From Sphingobacterium sp. HMA12 (GTDB lineage: Bacteria > Bacteroidota > Bacteroidia > Sphingobacteriales > Sphingobacteriaceae), in contig NZ_BEYR01000008.1 in NCBI RefSeq assembly GCF_002933815.1, positions 110,746-174,745 on the forward strand: a DNA stretch of 64,000 nt, in the 5' to 3' direction. The notes beneath the pieces are model-generated. The model searched no databases and was not told the DNA's origin. It was given only the letters and a program-made list of their open reading frames with translations. Made by a program: the position numbers and the translations under genes. This document shows, piece by piece, positions 35,550 to 44,381 of this stretch (positions are counted from its first letter, which is position 1; each line of letters starts with the position of its first letter).

Positions 35550-36698
35550 CTAAACTCCAGGAATTGGTGGTGGGGTTTGCGAAAACAAATCCTTCAATTC
35601 AACAAATTTGTCAGCTTCTGTCCAATTATCAAGCCCTTCTTTCCAAACTAGAGTCGAAGCCGTGAGTGTACCCTCCCCAAGCAGTCCACGTAATTGTTCC
35701 TGATCGAATGGTCCTTCTTGTTTCCCTTTTATAGCCAAGTAATAAGCCACGGCCTTCGGTAGTGGCGGCGGTCCAACCGACCCTGCTGCTGCACCTGCCC
35801 CAGCCGCAACGGTAGGATTGTTACCATCAAAATTATTTTGCTGAAACACGTTACCCATCTGCCCAACCATTCCTGCTCCCAGACCAGCGCCAAAACCAGC
35901 ACCAACAATGCCACCGCTATTTGGGTTTTCAGCAGCTTTTTCCATGGAGTTTGCCGCCTGGAATTGCGCATAGGCGCCGAGGTTTCCAACCACTCCCATA
36001 CTACTTCGTTTATCCAGTGCTTTTTCAACCTCCTCTGGAAATGAGATATTTTCTATCAAAAATTTGGTCAGGCTTAATCCGATCTCTTCAAAGTCTCCGC
36101 CAATTTTCTGTTGGATCATTGCAGAAACTTCATCGTAATTCGAAGCTAGATCTAAAGCTGGAATTTTTGATTCCGCAATGGCATCCATGCCTCTGGAAAC
36201 GGCAATATTGCGCAATTGCTCCGTAATATCATCTACGGTGAACACCGGAGTCGTCGCAACCAACTGTTTCATAAAAACAGAGATATCCCTTACCTGAAAG
36301 GAAAAATTTCCAAAGGCTCGAAGTCGTATCGGTCCAAATTCAGGATCACGTAACATGATCGGATTTTTTGTTCCCCAACGTTGATTAACAAACTGGCGTA
36401 GGTTGACAAAATAAACATCAGCCTTAAACGGGCTGTTAAAACCATACTTCCAACCTCTAATAGTTGTCATTAAGGGCATGTTCTGCGTTGTCAATTCATA
36501 TCTGCCGGGGTGAAATACATCGGCCACAACTCCCTCATTCAAAAATACAGCTGCCTGCCCCTCCCGTACAGTAAGTTGAGCACCCATCTTTATTTCATTC
36601 TGATACCGCGGAAATTTCCACACAATCGTATCTGTACTATTATCGACCCACTCGATAATATCTATAAATTCATTTCTGATTTTATCAAATAACCCCAT
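35550..36698 (-). CDS. SPFH-domain protein ('virion core' YdjI-like) with C-terminal GYF_2 domain
   Basis: 382 residues. The SPFH domain spans about 25-260 ('VREGQAAVFLNEGVVADVFHPGRYEL', split here by description, then 'ALDKRSSMGVVGNLGAYAQFQ'). A Gly/Ala/Asn-rich spacer (about 260-315) leads to 'GPPPLPK' and a GYF_2/DUF4339 domain (about 320-368, 'GKQEGPFDQEQLRGLL', 'LVWKEGLDNWTEA'), and the chain ends 'TPPPIPGV'. There is no membrane helix, so it is a soluble or peripheral membrane-scaffold protein. GYF domains bind proline-rich peptides; candidate ligands are its own tail or the proline-rich protein encoded at 31461. Confidence 0.88.
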   Translation of the reverse strand: MGLFDKIRNEFIDIIEWVDNSTDTIVWKFPRYQNEIKMGAQLTVREGQAAVFLNEGVVADVFHPGRYELTTQNMPLMTTIRGWKYGFNSPFKADVYFVNLRQFVNQRWGTKNPIMLRDPEFGPIRLRAFGNFSFQVRDISVFMKQLVATTPVFTVDDITEQLRNIAVSRGMDAIAESKIPALDLASNYDEVSAMIQQKIGGDFEEIGLSLTKFLIENISFPEEVEKALDKRSSMGVVGNLGAYAQFQAANSMEKAAENPNSGGIVGAGFGAGLGAGMVGQMGNVFQQNNFDGNNPTVAAGAGAAAGSVGPPPLPKAVAYYLAIKGKQEGPFDQEQLRGLLGEGTLTASTLVWKEGLDNWTEADKFVELKDLFSQTPPPIPGV

Positions 36699-36834
36699 AA
36701 ATTTTTCTCTTTACAATTACTTACACTAAATGTAAACATTTCCTTGGAAACCGCCAATTTTACCATTCCTATCGGAAACCATAGATATCTAAAAAATTTA
36801 GTCTTTTATACTACATATCGTGGTTTATTTTTTA

Positions 36835-36842
36835 TACTTTTG
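36835..36842 (+). promoter_or_regulatory. -7 element TACTTTTG for parE
   Basis: TAnnTTTG match; predicted leader of about 19 bases before ATG 36866. Confidence 0.5.
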
Positions 36843-36865
36843 TTAGCTAAGTTCTACATAAATTT

Positions 36866-38719
36866 ATGAGTACATATAACGAAGACAGTATTAGGTCCCT
36901 GGATTGGAAAGAGCATATCCGCCTTCGTCCGGGAATGTACATAGGAAAATTGGGGGACGGTTCGGCCTATGATGATGGCATCTATGTTTTATTGAAGGAA
37001 GTCGTCGACAACTCGATTGATGAATTTGTGATGGGTGCCGGTAGAACCATTGATATCACGGTAAACGAAAACAAAGTTTCGGTACGTGACTATGGTCGGG
37101 GAATTCCAATTGGCTCCGTCGTAGATGTAGTTTCCAAAATTAATACCGGTGGTAAATATGACAGCAAGGCCTTCCAAAAATCCGTTGGTTTAAATGGTGT
37201 GGGTACAAAAGCTGTCAATGCACTATCCAGTCAGTTTACCGTACAGTCATACCGACAAAATATAACACGTATTGCGCAGTTCTCTAAAGGCGAATTGGTG
37301 AATGACGAACAGAAAGACACGACCCAACGCAATGGTACATCAGTAACATTCTATCCAGACGATTCTATTTTTAGAAACTACAAATATCGTTCGGAATTTG
37401 TGGAAAATATGATCTGGAACTATGTTTTTCTAAACTCAGGTCTTACCATCAACTTTAACGGACAGAAGTTTATTTCTGAAAATGGATTAAAAGACTTATT
37501 AGAAAGAAATATAGATTCCGAATCCATGCGCTATCCAATCATTCATCTCCGTGGTGATGATATTGAGATCGCAATGACCCACGGTCAACAGTATGGAGAA
37601 GAATACTATTCTTTTGTAAACGGTCAACATACAACACAGGGCGGAACACACCAAGCAGCCTTTCGTGAAGCAATAGTCAAAACAATCCGCGAGTTCTACA
37701 AAAAAGAATTTGACGCATCGGATATTCGATCCTCGATTATTGGCGCCATTGCCATCAAAGTACAGGAACCAGTTTTCGAATCCCAAACAAAAACAAAATT
37801 AGGTTCTCAGAGTGTCGGTCCAGAAGGCCCTACAGTGAGAGGCTTCATCAATGACTTTGTCAAAAAAGCGTTGGATGACTATCTCCATAAAAATCCAAGT
37901 ACAGCGGATGCACTGCAAAAACGTATTCTTCAATCTGAAAGAGAGCGTAAAGATATTGCCGGGATCAAAAAGCTGGCCAATGAAAGGGCTAAAAAAGCAT
38001 CTTTACACAACCGCAAATTGCGTGACTGTAAAGTCCACTTCAGCGATAAAAACGAGCGCAACCAAGAGACTACTCTTTTTATAACAGAGGGAGACTCCGC
38101 ATCAGGCTCAATTACCAAGTCACGTGATGTACAGACGCAAGCAGTTTTCAGTTTAAAAGGAAAACCATTGAACTCTTATGGCATGTCCAAAAAAATTGTT
38201 TATGAAAATGAAGAGTTCAATCTCTTGCAACATGCACTCAATATCGAAGATGGACTAGATGGACTACGGTACAACAATATTGTCATTGCTACTGATGCCG
38301 ATGTCGATGGAATGCACATCCGTCTCTTGTTATTGACATTTTTCTTACAGTTTTTCCCAGATTTAGTCAAAGCAGGTCATGTATCTATCCTCCAAACACC
38401 ATTATTCAGGGTTCGGAACAAAAAGGAAACAATCTATTGTTACTCCGATGAAGAACGTCAAAAAGCAATTGCAAAACTAGGAGCCAAGCCTGAGATCACG
38501 CGGTTTAAAGGTTTAGGTGAAATATCACCTTCTGAGTTTGGCCTATTCATCGGAAAAGACATCCGTCTTGATCCTGTTATTTTATCAAAAGACAATAAAA
38601 TTCAACAATTATTAGAATACTACATGGGCAAAAATACACCGGACCGACAAAAACATATCGTCGAGAATTTGCGTGTAGAAGTAGACCTTGAAGAAGAACT
38701 AACAAAAAAAGCGGGTTAA
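36866..38719 (+). CDS. parE: DNA topoisomerase IV subunit B
   Basis: 617 residues. GHKL ATPase residues: 'EVVDNSIDEF', 'DYGRGIP', 'GLNGVGTKAVNALS'. The TOPRIM region has 'ITEGDSASGS', 'LKGKPLNSYG' and 'ATDADVDGMHIR', ending with 'EITRFKGLGEI'. The length and lack of a long GyrB insert favour ParE over GyrB. It provides ATP-driven strand passage for chromosome decatenation. parC is not adjacent, the next gene being purU, so its partner must lie elsewhere. Confidence 0.9.
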   Translation: MSTYNEDSIRSLDWKEHIRLRPGMYIGKLGDGSAYDDGIYVLLKEVVDNSIDEFVMGAGRTIDITVNENKVSVRDYGRGIPIGSVVDVVSKINTGGKYDSKAFQKSVGLNGVGTKAVNALSSQFTVQSYRQNITRIAQFSKGELVNDEQKDTTQRNGTSVTFYPDDSIFRNYKYRSEFVENMIWNYVFLNSGLTINFNGQKFISENGLKDLLERNIDSESMRYPIIHLRGDDIEIAMTHGQQYGEEYYSFVNGQHTTQGGTHQAAFREAIVKTIREFYKKEFDASDIRSSIIGAIAIKVQEPVFESQTKTKLGSQSVGPEGPTVRGFINDFVKKALDDYLHKNPSTADALQKRILQSERERKDIAGIKKLANERAKKASLHNRKLRDCKVHFSDKNERNQETTLFITEGDSASGSITKSRDVQTQAVFSLKGKPLNSYGMSKKIVYENEEFNLLQHALNIEDGLDGLRYNNIVIATDADVDGMHIRLLLLTFFLQFFPDLVKAGHVSILQTPLFRVRNKKETIYCYSDEERQKAIAKLGAKPEITRFKGLGEISPSEFGLFIGKDIRLDPVILSKDNKIQQLLEYYMGKNTPDRQKHIVENLRVEVDLEEELTKKAG

Positions 38720-38735
38720 ATTAACCCGCTTTTTT
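38704..38735 (+). terminator. Terminator overlapping the parE stop codon
   Basis: AAAAAAAGCGGGTTAA pairs with TTAACCCGCTTTTTT; the parE TAA lies within the hairpin. purU begins only 21 bases after the T run. Confidence 0.85.
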
Positions 38736-38756
38736 GCGACCTACGACCTATATTTC

Positions 38757-39599
38757 ATGCACAACCAAACCTTAATTCTGATCCAATGTCAAGATGCTGT
38801 TGGATTGGTAGCCAATATTTCCAATACATTGGCCAAATATCAGCTTAATATCATTACCATGAGGGAATATGTTGATGAAGAAGCGAATAAATTTTTTGTC
38901 CGTGTCGTCTGTAACGGTTTATTTCCCGATCAGATGCAGCTTGCCAATTCGCTTGCCGAAGTGCTTCCGCCTTCCGCCCAGATTCAAGTCAACCCCAGCA
39001 ATCGGAAAAAAATTATTGTCCTTGTCACAAAAGAACATCATTGCCTGGCAGATATTCTGGTGCGACAACATTTCGAAACCTGGGGAGCAGAAGTACAGGC
39101 GGTCATTGGTAACTATGATACCTTACGTTCGTTTACGGATAAATTTGATATTCCATTCCATTGTATCTCGCACGAAGGTTTATCAAAAGAAGATTTTGAA
39201 AATCAACTGATTGCGCAAATCAAAAATTACAATTTTGATTATATTATTCTGGCGAAATTTATGCGCATCCTCTCCTCCTTATTTGTTGCTACATTCGAAA
39301 ATAGGTTGATCAATATACATCACTCATTTCTTCCTGCATTCATTGGCGCAAATCCCTACAAACAAGCGCATTCCCGAGGAGTAAAGATTATTGGTGCTAC
39401 TGCGCATTTTGTCACCGACCAGCTTGACGAAGGTCCTATCATCGTTCAAGATATACGCCACGTCAATCATACGTATACCGTTAAAGACATGGTAACTGCA
39501 GGGAAAGAAATTGAGAAAGCCGTTTTAAGCAGAGCAATACGCCTATTGAGCGAAGACCGGGTGATGCTCAACGACTATAAAACCATCGTATTTGAATAG
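38757..39599 (+). CDS. purU: Formyltetrahydrofolate deformylase
   Basis: 280 residues: an N-terminal ACT domain (about 5-80, 'DAVGLVANISNTLAKYQLNI' region) and a formyltransferase-fold domain with the catalytic triad Asn186, His188 ('NIHHSFLP') and Asp224 ('LDEGP'). It hydrolyses 10-formyl-THF to formate and THF, feeding one-carbon balance; the ACT domain usually senses Met/Gly. The ATG follows the sequence TATATTTC directly, one base off the -7 consensus, so a very short or absent leader is possible. Confidence 0.93.
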   Translation: MHNQTLILIQCQDAVGLVANISNTLAKYQLNIITMREYVDEEANKFFVRVVCNGLFPDQMQLANSLAEVLPPSAQIQVNPSNRKKIIVLVTKEHHCLADILVRQHFETWGAEVQAVIGNYDTLRSFTDKFDIPFHCISHEGLSKEDFENQLIAQIKNYNFDYIILAKFMRILSSLFVATFENRLINIHHSFLPAFIGANPYKQAHSRGVKIIGATAHFVTDQLDEGPIIVQDIRHVNHTYTVKDMVTAGKEIEKAVLSRAIRLLSEDRVMLNDYKTIVFE

Positions 39600-39683
39600 T
39601 GATCACAATCACCATTTTAGACGTGTAGTCATTATTTTTTTATCGCGTTATTCTTGATTATTTCGTAAAAGAAATATTTAAAA

Positions 39684-41462
39684 ATGACACACACTTTCCA
39701 TATCCCTGTATTGGGACTAGCTTTTTCAATAGATTCAGCTATTAAAGTCGCACAATACGGAATTTCATCCGTGATGTCTATTGTTGATGATGAGCTCATC
39801 GAGCGCATACGCTGTTATTACTGCGGACAATATCAAATTCCTTATCATCCGATCCGCACAACTGATGACGATTACCGTGCAAATAGAATCACCGCCTATC
39901 TCAATCTCGTACAGCAGATTGTCAATAGGCAGATAGATTCCTTGAAACATCAATCCTTTACTGAAAACTCGGAACTAACCAAATACTTCCAGCTTTTACC
40001 GGATTCACATCCCTCAAAACCGATCTTTCACGCGATGGAAATTGAAACAAATCGCGCGATCAAAACAGCGCTTCAAGATCTTTTGATCAATTATCTGAAA
40101 CCCGGAGACATCGATGTTAATATTATGTCCAAAGTGGACAAAATAAATTATAAAAAAGATATTCCTCTAGCGCAGCGCTACTCGGATGCCTTAGCCGCCT
40201 TACGCGGATTCGCTAATTCCATATTACACTCCTCAGTCATTCTCTCCGCAGGAATGAACCCGCATCTATATGCCTATCTTGCCGAATTACCGGCATTCTT
40301 CCCAAAGGCTGACAGCAGCTTTGACAAGAAGGTCGTTTTAAAAGTCAGCGACTTTAGATCATCGCTTATCCAGGCAAAATATCTCGCAAAAAGAGGAGTC
40401 TGGGTTTCTGAATTTCGGGTAGAGTCTGGATTAAATTGCGGTGGACATGCTTTTGCAACAGATGGTTTTCTATTGGGGCCCATTTTGGAAGAATTCAAGG
40501 CGAAAAAACAAAGTTTACAAGCTGAACTCTTCACAATTTATCAGGACTATTGGCTAGGGCAGGGATTACAGTTAAGCGATTCACCTCAGATCAAATATAC
40601 CGTACAAGGTGGAATAGGCACCGCTATGGAACATCAATTTTTATTGGATTACTATGAATTTGATGCTGTAGGCTGGGGATCGCCATTTTTAATGGTTCCA
40701 GAAGCTACTACTGTGGACAATGAAACATTGAAAGCACTGGCAGAAGCTAAGAAGACAGATTTCTATTGTAGTGGGGCCTCACCTTTAGGCGTACCATTTA
40801 ATAATTTTAGACCAAGTAGCGCCGAAAAGCTGCGACTGGATCGTATCCAAAAAGGAAGGCCCGGAAGCCCTTGCAAAAAGGAATATCTGATCGCCAATCG
40901 GGAGTTTGGAGAAAAACCAATTTGTACCGCTTCGCGCGCATATCAACATCAAAAAATCCTGGAATTGCAGAAACAGCAACTTACGAATGAAGAATATAAC
41001 AAGGCATTCGATACCATCACCGAAAAAACCTGTCTCTGTGAAGGACTGGCTACCCCTGCTTATCTCAAATATAATATCCAACGAAATAAGGAGCAAACAG
41101 CTGTGTCCATTTGCCCGGGACCAAATCTGTACTGGTTCAAAAAACAATATTCTTTACAACAGATGATTGATCATATTTACGGCCGCGTATCGATACTGGA
41201 GCATTCAGATCGGCCATTTGTGCTGATCAATGAATTAAACCTTTATATCGATCATATCCAAAAATATATTGGCGACAATAAAGATAAATTCAATGACAAA
41301 AAAATAAATTATGTTGCCAAATTCAAAGCACAATTACAGGCAGGAATAGATTATTATCATAAACTACAAGATCAGCTCTCACACCTTCCCAAAAGCACCC
41401 TGGAAGCCATACCCTTACAGCTGGAGCTTGCAACCATCCGTTTAAAAGATCTTCAGATATAG
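39684..41462 (+). CDS. Conserved 592-residue protein with an FMN-type TIM-barrel signature, function unknown
   Basis: The N-terminus 'IPVLGLAFSIDSAIKVAQYG' reads like the first strand and helix of a TIM barrel. Later come 'SEFRVESGLNCGGHAF' and 'TVQGGIGTAMEH' followed by 'FDAVGWGSPFLMVPEA', the spacing and wording of the phosphate-binding end of nitronate monooxygenase/IMPDH-like FMN barrels. Cys pairs ('CYYCG' near residue 44, 'CLCEG' near 453) and a late 'CPGPN' could bind metal or an Fe-S cluster. It is longer than nitronate monooxygenases by about 230 residues, with a helical C-terminal tail. No signal peptide. I know no assigned function; the neighbours purU and a methyltransferase do not define it. 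Confidence 0.65.
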   Translation: MTHTFHIPVLGLAFSIDSAIKVAQYGISSVMSIVDDELIERIRCYYCGQYQIPYHPIRTTDDDYRANRITAYLNLVQQIVNRQIDSLKHQSFTENSELTKYFQLLPDSHPSKPIFHAMEIETNRAIKTALQDLLINYLKPGDIDVNIMSKVDKINYKKDIPLAQRYSDALAALRGFANSILHSSVILSAGMNPHLYAYLAELPAFFPKADSSFDKKVVLKVSDFRSSLIQAKYLAKRGVWVSEFRVESGLNCGGHAFATDGFLLGPILEEFKAKKQSLQAELFTIYQDYWLGQGLQLSDSPQIKYTVQGGIGTAMEHQFLLDYYEFDAVGWGSPFLMVPEATTVDNETLKALAEAKKTDFYCSGASPLGVPFNNFRPSSAEKLRLDRIQKGRPGSPCKKEYLIANREFGEKPICTASRAYQHQKILELQKQQLTNEEYNKAFDTITEKTCLCEGLATPAYLKYNIQRNKEQTAVSICPGPNLYWFKKQYSLQQMIDHIYGRVSILEHSDRPFVLINELNLYIDHIQKYIGDNKDKFNDKKINYVAKFKAQLQAGIDYYHKLQDQLSHLPKSTLEAIPLQLELATIRLKDLQI

Positions 41463-41479
41463 GTATTTGGATACTAAAA

Positions 41480-41514
41480 TAAACGCGACAGGCCTTGTGG
41501 GCCTGTCGCGTTTA
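41480..41514. terminator. Perfect GC-rich hairpin between convergent genes
   Basis: A 15-bp perfect stem TAAACGCGACAGGCC / GGCCTGTCGCGTTTA around a 5-base loop. The flanking T run is only three bases, so the stop may be weaker than for the other hairpins here. Confidence 0.65.
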
Positions 41515-41552
41515 TAGGACTGATAAATATTCCTGTTTATTCAACGGCAAAA

Positions 41553-42458
41553 TTATCGTGCAATTTTACGAAATTTCCCAAAAACTCCCAGTGGCAGTTT
41601 TGGTCCTGCAGTAGCTTGCAGAAAAAGCTCGCCAATTTCTAAATTTTCTACTTTTGGAAAAGCAGTTTTTATTAAATTTTCCACAATGACCGAAGAAAAA
41701 CCCAATGAATAGGTATTTAAGATCAAAAAATGCTCTTTAGGATCCAATAATTGCACAACTTCAGTCATCATTTCCATAATATGGTCTTCGAGCTTCCACT
41801 TTTCTCCTTTTGGTCCATGTCCGTATGCTGGTGGATCCAAAATAATACCATTGTATGTATTTCCACGTTTTAGCTCACGCTTGACAAACTTCAATGCATC
41901 CTCAACTACCCAACGAATATTATCCAGATTGGAAATCTCCATATTTTCATTGGCCCAAGTCACCACTTGCTTAATAGAGTCGACATGTGTTGTGTCCGCT
42001 CCTGCAGCCTTCGCTATTAATGAAGCGCCTCCCGTATAGGCAAAAAGATTTAAAACTTTGGGTTTCTCTGTCTTAAATGAACGGACAGATTCCGAAATAT
42101 AATCCCAATTGACTGCTTGTTCAGGAAATATCCCCACATGCTTAAACGATGTCAGTCCCAATCTAAATTTGATCGCGACATCATTGTTTTTATATTGGAT
42201 ATGCCAACGGTCTTGGATTTTTGGATTTTTTTTCAACCACTCTCCGGAAGTTGCTGAACGCCCTTTGAATTTGATATGATAACGTTTGTTCCATTCTGCA
42301 TCGCTCAAAGCCTTGGGCCATACCGCCTGTGGCTCCGGTCTAATTAATATCAGGTCGCCAAAGCGTTCTAATTTCTCAAAATCACCACAGTCTATAAGCT
42401 CATAGTCTTTCCAATGTTGTGGGGTCAATAGTTGTATATTCGTTGTTGCCAAAATCAA
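41553..42458 (-). CDS. RlmI-like class I SAM-dependent RNA methyltransferase
   Basis: 301 residues. SAM motif I is 'VLNLFAYTGGASL', an acidic 'HVDSIKQVVTWANEN' follows, and motif IV is 'IILDPPAYGHG'. The wording is that of the Methyltrans_SAM/RlmI-like group that methylates rRNA bases, but the N-terminal PUA domain of RlmI is absent, so the substrate is uncertain. No ATG precedes the conserved N-terminus and an in-frame TAG lies at 42476, so translation must use a non-ATG codon, probably TTG 42458. Confidence 0.8.
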   Translation of the reverse strand: MILATTNIQLLTPQHWKDYELIDCGDFEKLERFGDLILIRPEPQAVWPKALSDAEWNKRYHIKFKGRSATSGEWLKKNPKIQDRWHIQYKNNDVAIKFRLGLTSFKHVGIFPEQAVNWDYISESVRSFKTEKPKVLNLFAYTGGASLIAKAAGADTTHVDSIKQVVTWANENMEISNLDNIRWVVEDALKFVKRELKRGNTYNGIILDPPAYGHGPKGEKWKLEDHIMEMMTEVVQLLDPKEHFLILNTYSLGFSSVIVENLIKTAFPKVENLEIGELFLQATAGPKLPLGVFGKFRKIAR

Positions 42459-42468
42459 AATTTTCCGA

Positions 42469-42476
42469 CAAAACTA
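42469..42476 (-). promoter_or_regulatory. -7 element TAGTTTTG for the RlmI-like gene
   Basis: TAnnTTTG match ten bases before TTG 42458, predicting a leader of about 6 bases. Confidence 0.45.
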
Positions 42477-42634
42477 AGCTAAATTTCTTTTATATTGAAA
42501 TTTAGCCTCGGTCCATGTTATTTAAAAATGGATTTCATACGCTGAAAACATATAAAAAATCCATGTAAACCAGTATTGTCACAATTCATACAAAGAAAAG
42601 AGACTATTGATTTCAAAGGTTTTATTTTCAGCAA

Positions 42635-43393
42635 TTATTGTCCCATAGAAGCTTTGGCGCTTTTCATCAACGGGCTTGCAAATACAAAATTATTTAACTC
42701 CTCAACATCTGATCGCATCATATCTTTATTTGATCCTTCCCAAAATTTCTGTCCTTTAAACAAAAACAGGATATATTCGCCGATGCCCATAACGGAATTC
42801 ATATCGTGAGTCACAACAACCGTCGTACACTTTAATTCTTGGGTAATTTTAAGCACCAACTCATCAATTACAATAGAGGTTTCGGGGTCTAAACCCGAAT
42901 TGGGTTCATCACAAAAAAGATATTTGGGATTCATACTGATTGCACGTGCAATACCAACACGTTTTTTCATCCCCCCAGATAATTCTGCGGGGAATAACTT
43001 GTTTCGTCCTTCCAGGTTAACCTGTTCCAAACAATGATTCGCACGGTCTACCTTCTCCGATTTGGACATATCTGTAAACATGTCCAGGGAAAACATGATG
43101 TTTTGCTCCACTGTCATTGAATCAAACAAGGCCGAATTCTGGAATAACATCCCGATTTCTTTTCGAATCGGTACCCGTTCTTCAAAATTCATGCGGGTGA
43201 AATCGGTGTGGTCAAACAGTACTTTACCCTTTTCAGGATGATGCAATCCAACGATACATTTTAATAAGGTACTTTTCCCCGAACCTGATCCACCAATGAT
43301 CAAACTCACTTTTCCAGGTTCGAAAGTTGCACTGATACCTTTTAAAACATGGTTATCACCAAAGGATTTGTTAATATTATCAATTTCAATCAT
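42635..43393 (-). CDS. MlaF-like ABC transporter ATPase
   Basis: 252 residues with Walker A 'GGSGSGKST', Q-loop in 'MLFQNSALFDSMTV', signature 'LSGGMKKRVGIARA', Walker B 'YLFCDEPNSGLDP' and switch His in 'VVTHDM'. The 'LFDSMTV.ENI' wording and the adjacent MlaE gene place it in the MlaFEDB phospholipid/lipid trafficking group at the inner membrane. It starts 9 bases after the permease. The usual MCE-domain (MlaD) gene does not follow. Confidence 0.9.
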   Translation of the reverse strand: MIEIDNINKSFGDNHVLKGISATFEPGKVSLIIGGSGSGKSTLLKCIVGLHHPEKGKVLFDHTDFTRMNFEERVPIRKEIGMLFQNSALFDSMTVEQNIMFSLDMFTDMSKSEKVDRANHCLEQVNLEGRNKLFPAELSGGMKKRVGIARAISMNPKYLFCDEPNSGLDPETSIVIDELVLKITQELKCTTVVVTHDMNSVMGIGEYILFLFKGQKFWEGSNKDMMRSDVEELNNFVFASPLMKSAKASMGQ

Positions 43394-43402
43394 AGAATCT
43401 TT

Positions 43403-44137
43403 TTAAAGCATTAATGCTGTAATCACATAATCTGCTGCCAGAATGGTAATACAGCCCACCACAACAGCTTCCGTACTTGCCTGACCCACCTCGAGGGCTC
43501 CGCCTTTCACTTTGTAACCTTTATATGCGGATACAGAAGTGATGATAAAGCCAAATACGAACGCTTTTACAAGTGCTACAGTCACAGTAAAACCATTAAA
43601 ATTATCTTGAATACCCAAAATATAATCTGCTGGTGTCACCGCTCCAGAAAGGGAACCGCCCAATAGTCCACCCACCAATGCACAGACAATGGCAATAATA
43701 ACCAACATCGGAATCATCGTCACGCCGGCCAATATTTTAGGCAATATGAGATAGCCAGGGGCATTGATCCCCATAATCTCCAAGGCATCAATCTGCTCGG
43801 TTACGCGCATAGAACCTATTTGGGAAGAAATCGATGAGCCTATTTTCCCCATTAATACCAATCCCGAAATCGTAGGTCCCAACTCCAAAATATTAGAATC
43901 CCTATTAATGGACCCTATAATCGAATTGGGAATAAGGTCGGAAACCATCTGAAATGCAATCTGCATGGTCATTACCGCTCCGATAAAAGTCGAAATGATC
44001 ACAATAAGTCCCAAAGACCCTATCCCGATATCTGTCATGGCCAATAAGGTTTCCTTCCAATAAATTCGTCCTTTCTCAGGTTTTTTAAAGACTGATTTCA
44101 GGAGTATAAGATATGCACCAATGTGATGAAAAATCAT
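43403..44137 (-). CDS. MlaE-like ABC transporter permease
   Basis: 244 residues, five or so membrane helices, with the MlaE patterns 'GAVMTMQIAFQM', 'LGPTISGLVLMGKIGSSISSQIG'-type and 'EQIDALEIMGINAPGYLILPK' pieces. It moves phospholipids between membranes together with the ATPase downstream and an MCE protein. The 244-base upstream gap shows no gene or exact -7 element on this strand. Confidence 0.9.
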   Translation of the reverse strand: MIFHHIGAYLILLKSVFKKPEKGRIYWKETLLAMTDIGIGSLGLIVIISTFIGAVMTMQIAFQMVSDLIPNSIIGSINRDSNILELGPTISGLVLMGKIGSSISSQIGSMRVTEQIDALEIMGINAPGYLILPKILAGVTMIPMLVIIAIVCALVGGLLGGSLSGAVTPADYILGIQDNFNGFTVTVALVKAFVFGFIITSVSAYKGYKVKGGALEVGQASTEAVVVGCITILAADYVITALML

Positions 44138-44348
44138 ATTATCAATTTAAATTCCATGTATTATACATTCCAAACACGATGTTTAGCCCATGTATCCATT
44201 AAAGGTAATTAATTCCAACAAATATATAAACAAGCAGAAACCGAAAAAGTGGGAGAAAAACGAAATTACTTACCGACCAATTAGTCACATTTACCGAATT
44301 TTTATGTATAATAGCCTAATCTTTCATACAGTGTCCAATAAAGCGATT

Positions 44349-44356
44349 TACTTTTG
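44349..44356 (+). promoter_or_regulatory. -7 element TACTTTTG for the LiaF-like gene
   Basis: TAnnTTTG match; predicted leader about 21 bases before ATG 44382. Confidence 0.45.
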
Positions 44357-44381
44357 GGGTATATAACAAACGGAATTAGTC

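Noticed and set aside
36866..38719. Possible gyrB instead of parE
   Set aside because: Length of 617 residues, absence of a long insert near the TOPRIM region and the general wording favour ParE; some doubt remains because parC is not adjacent.
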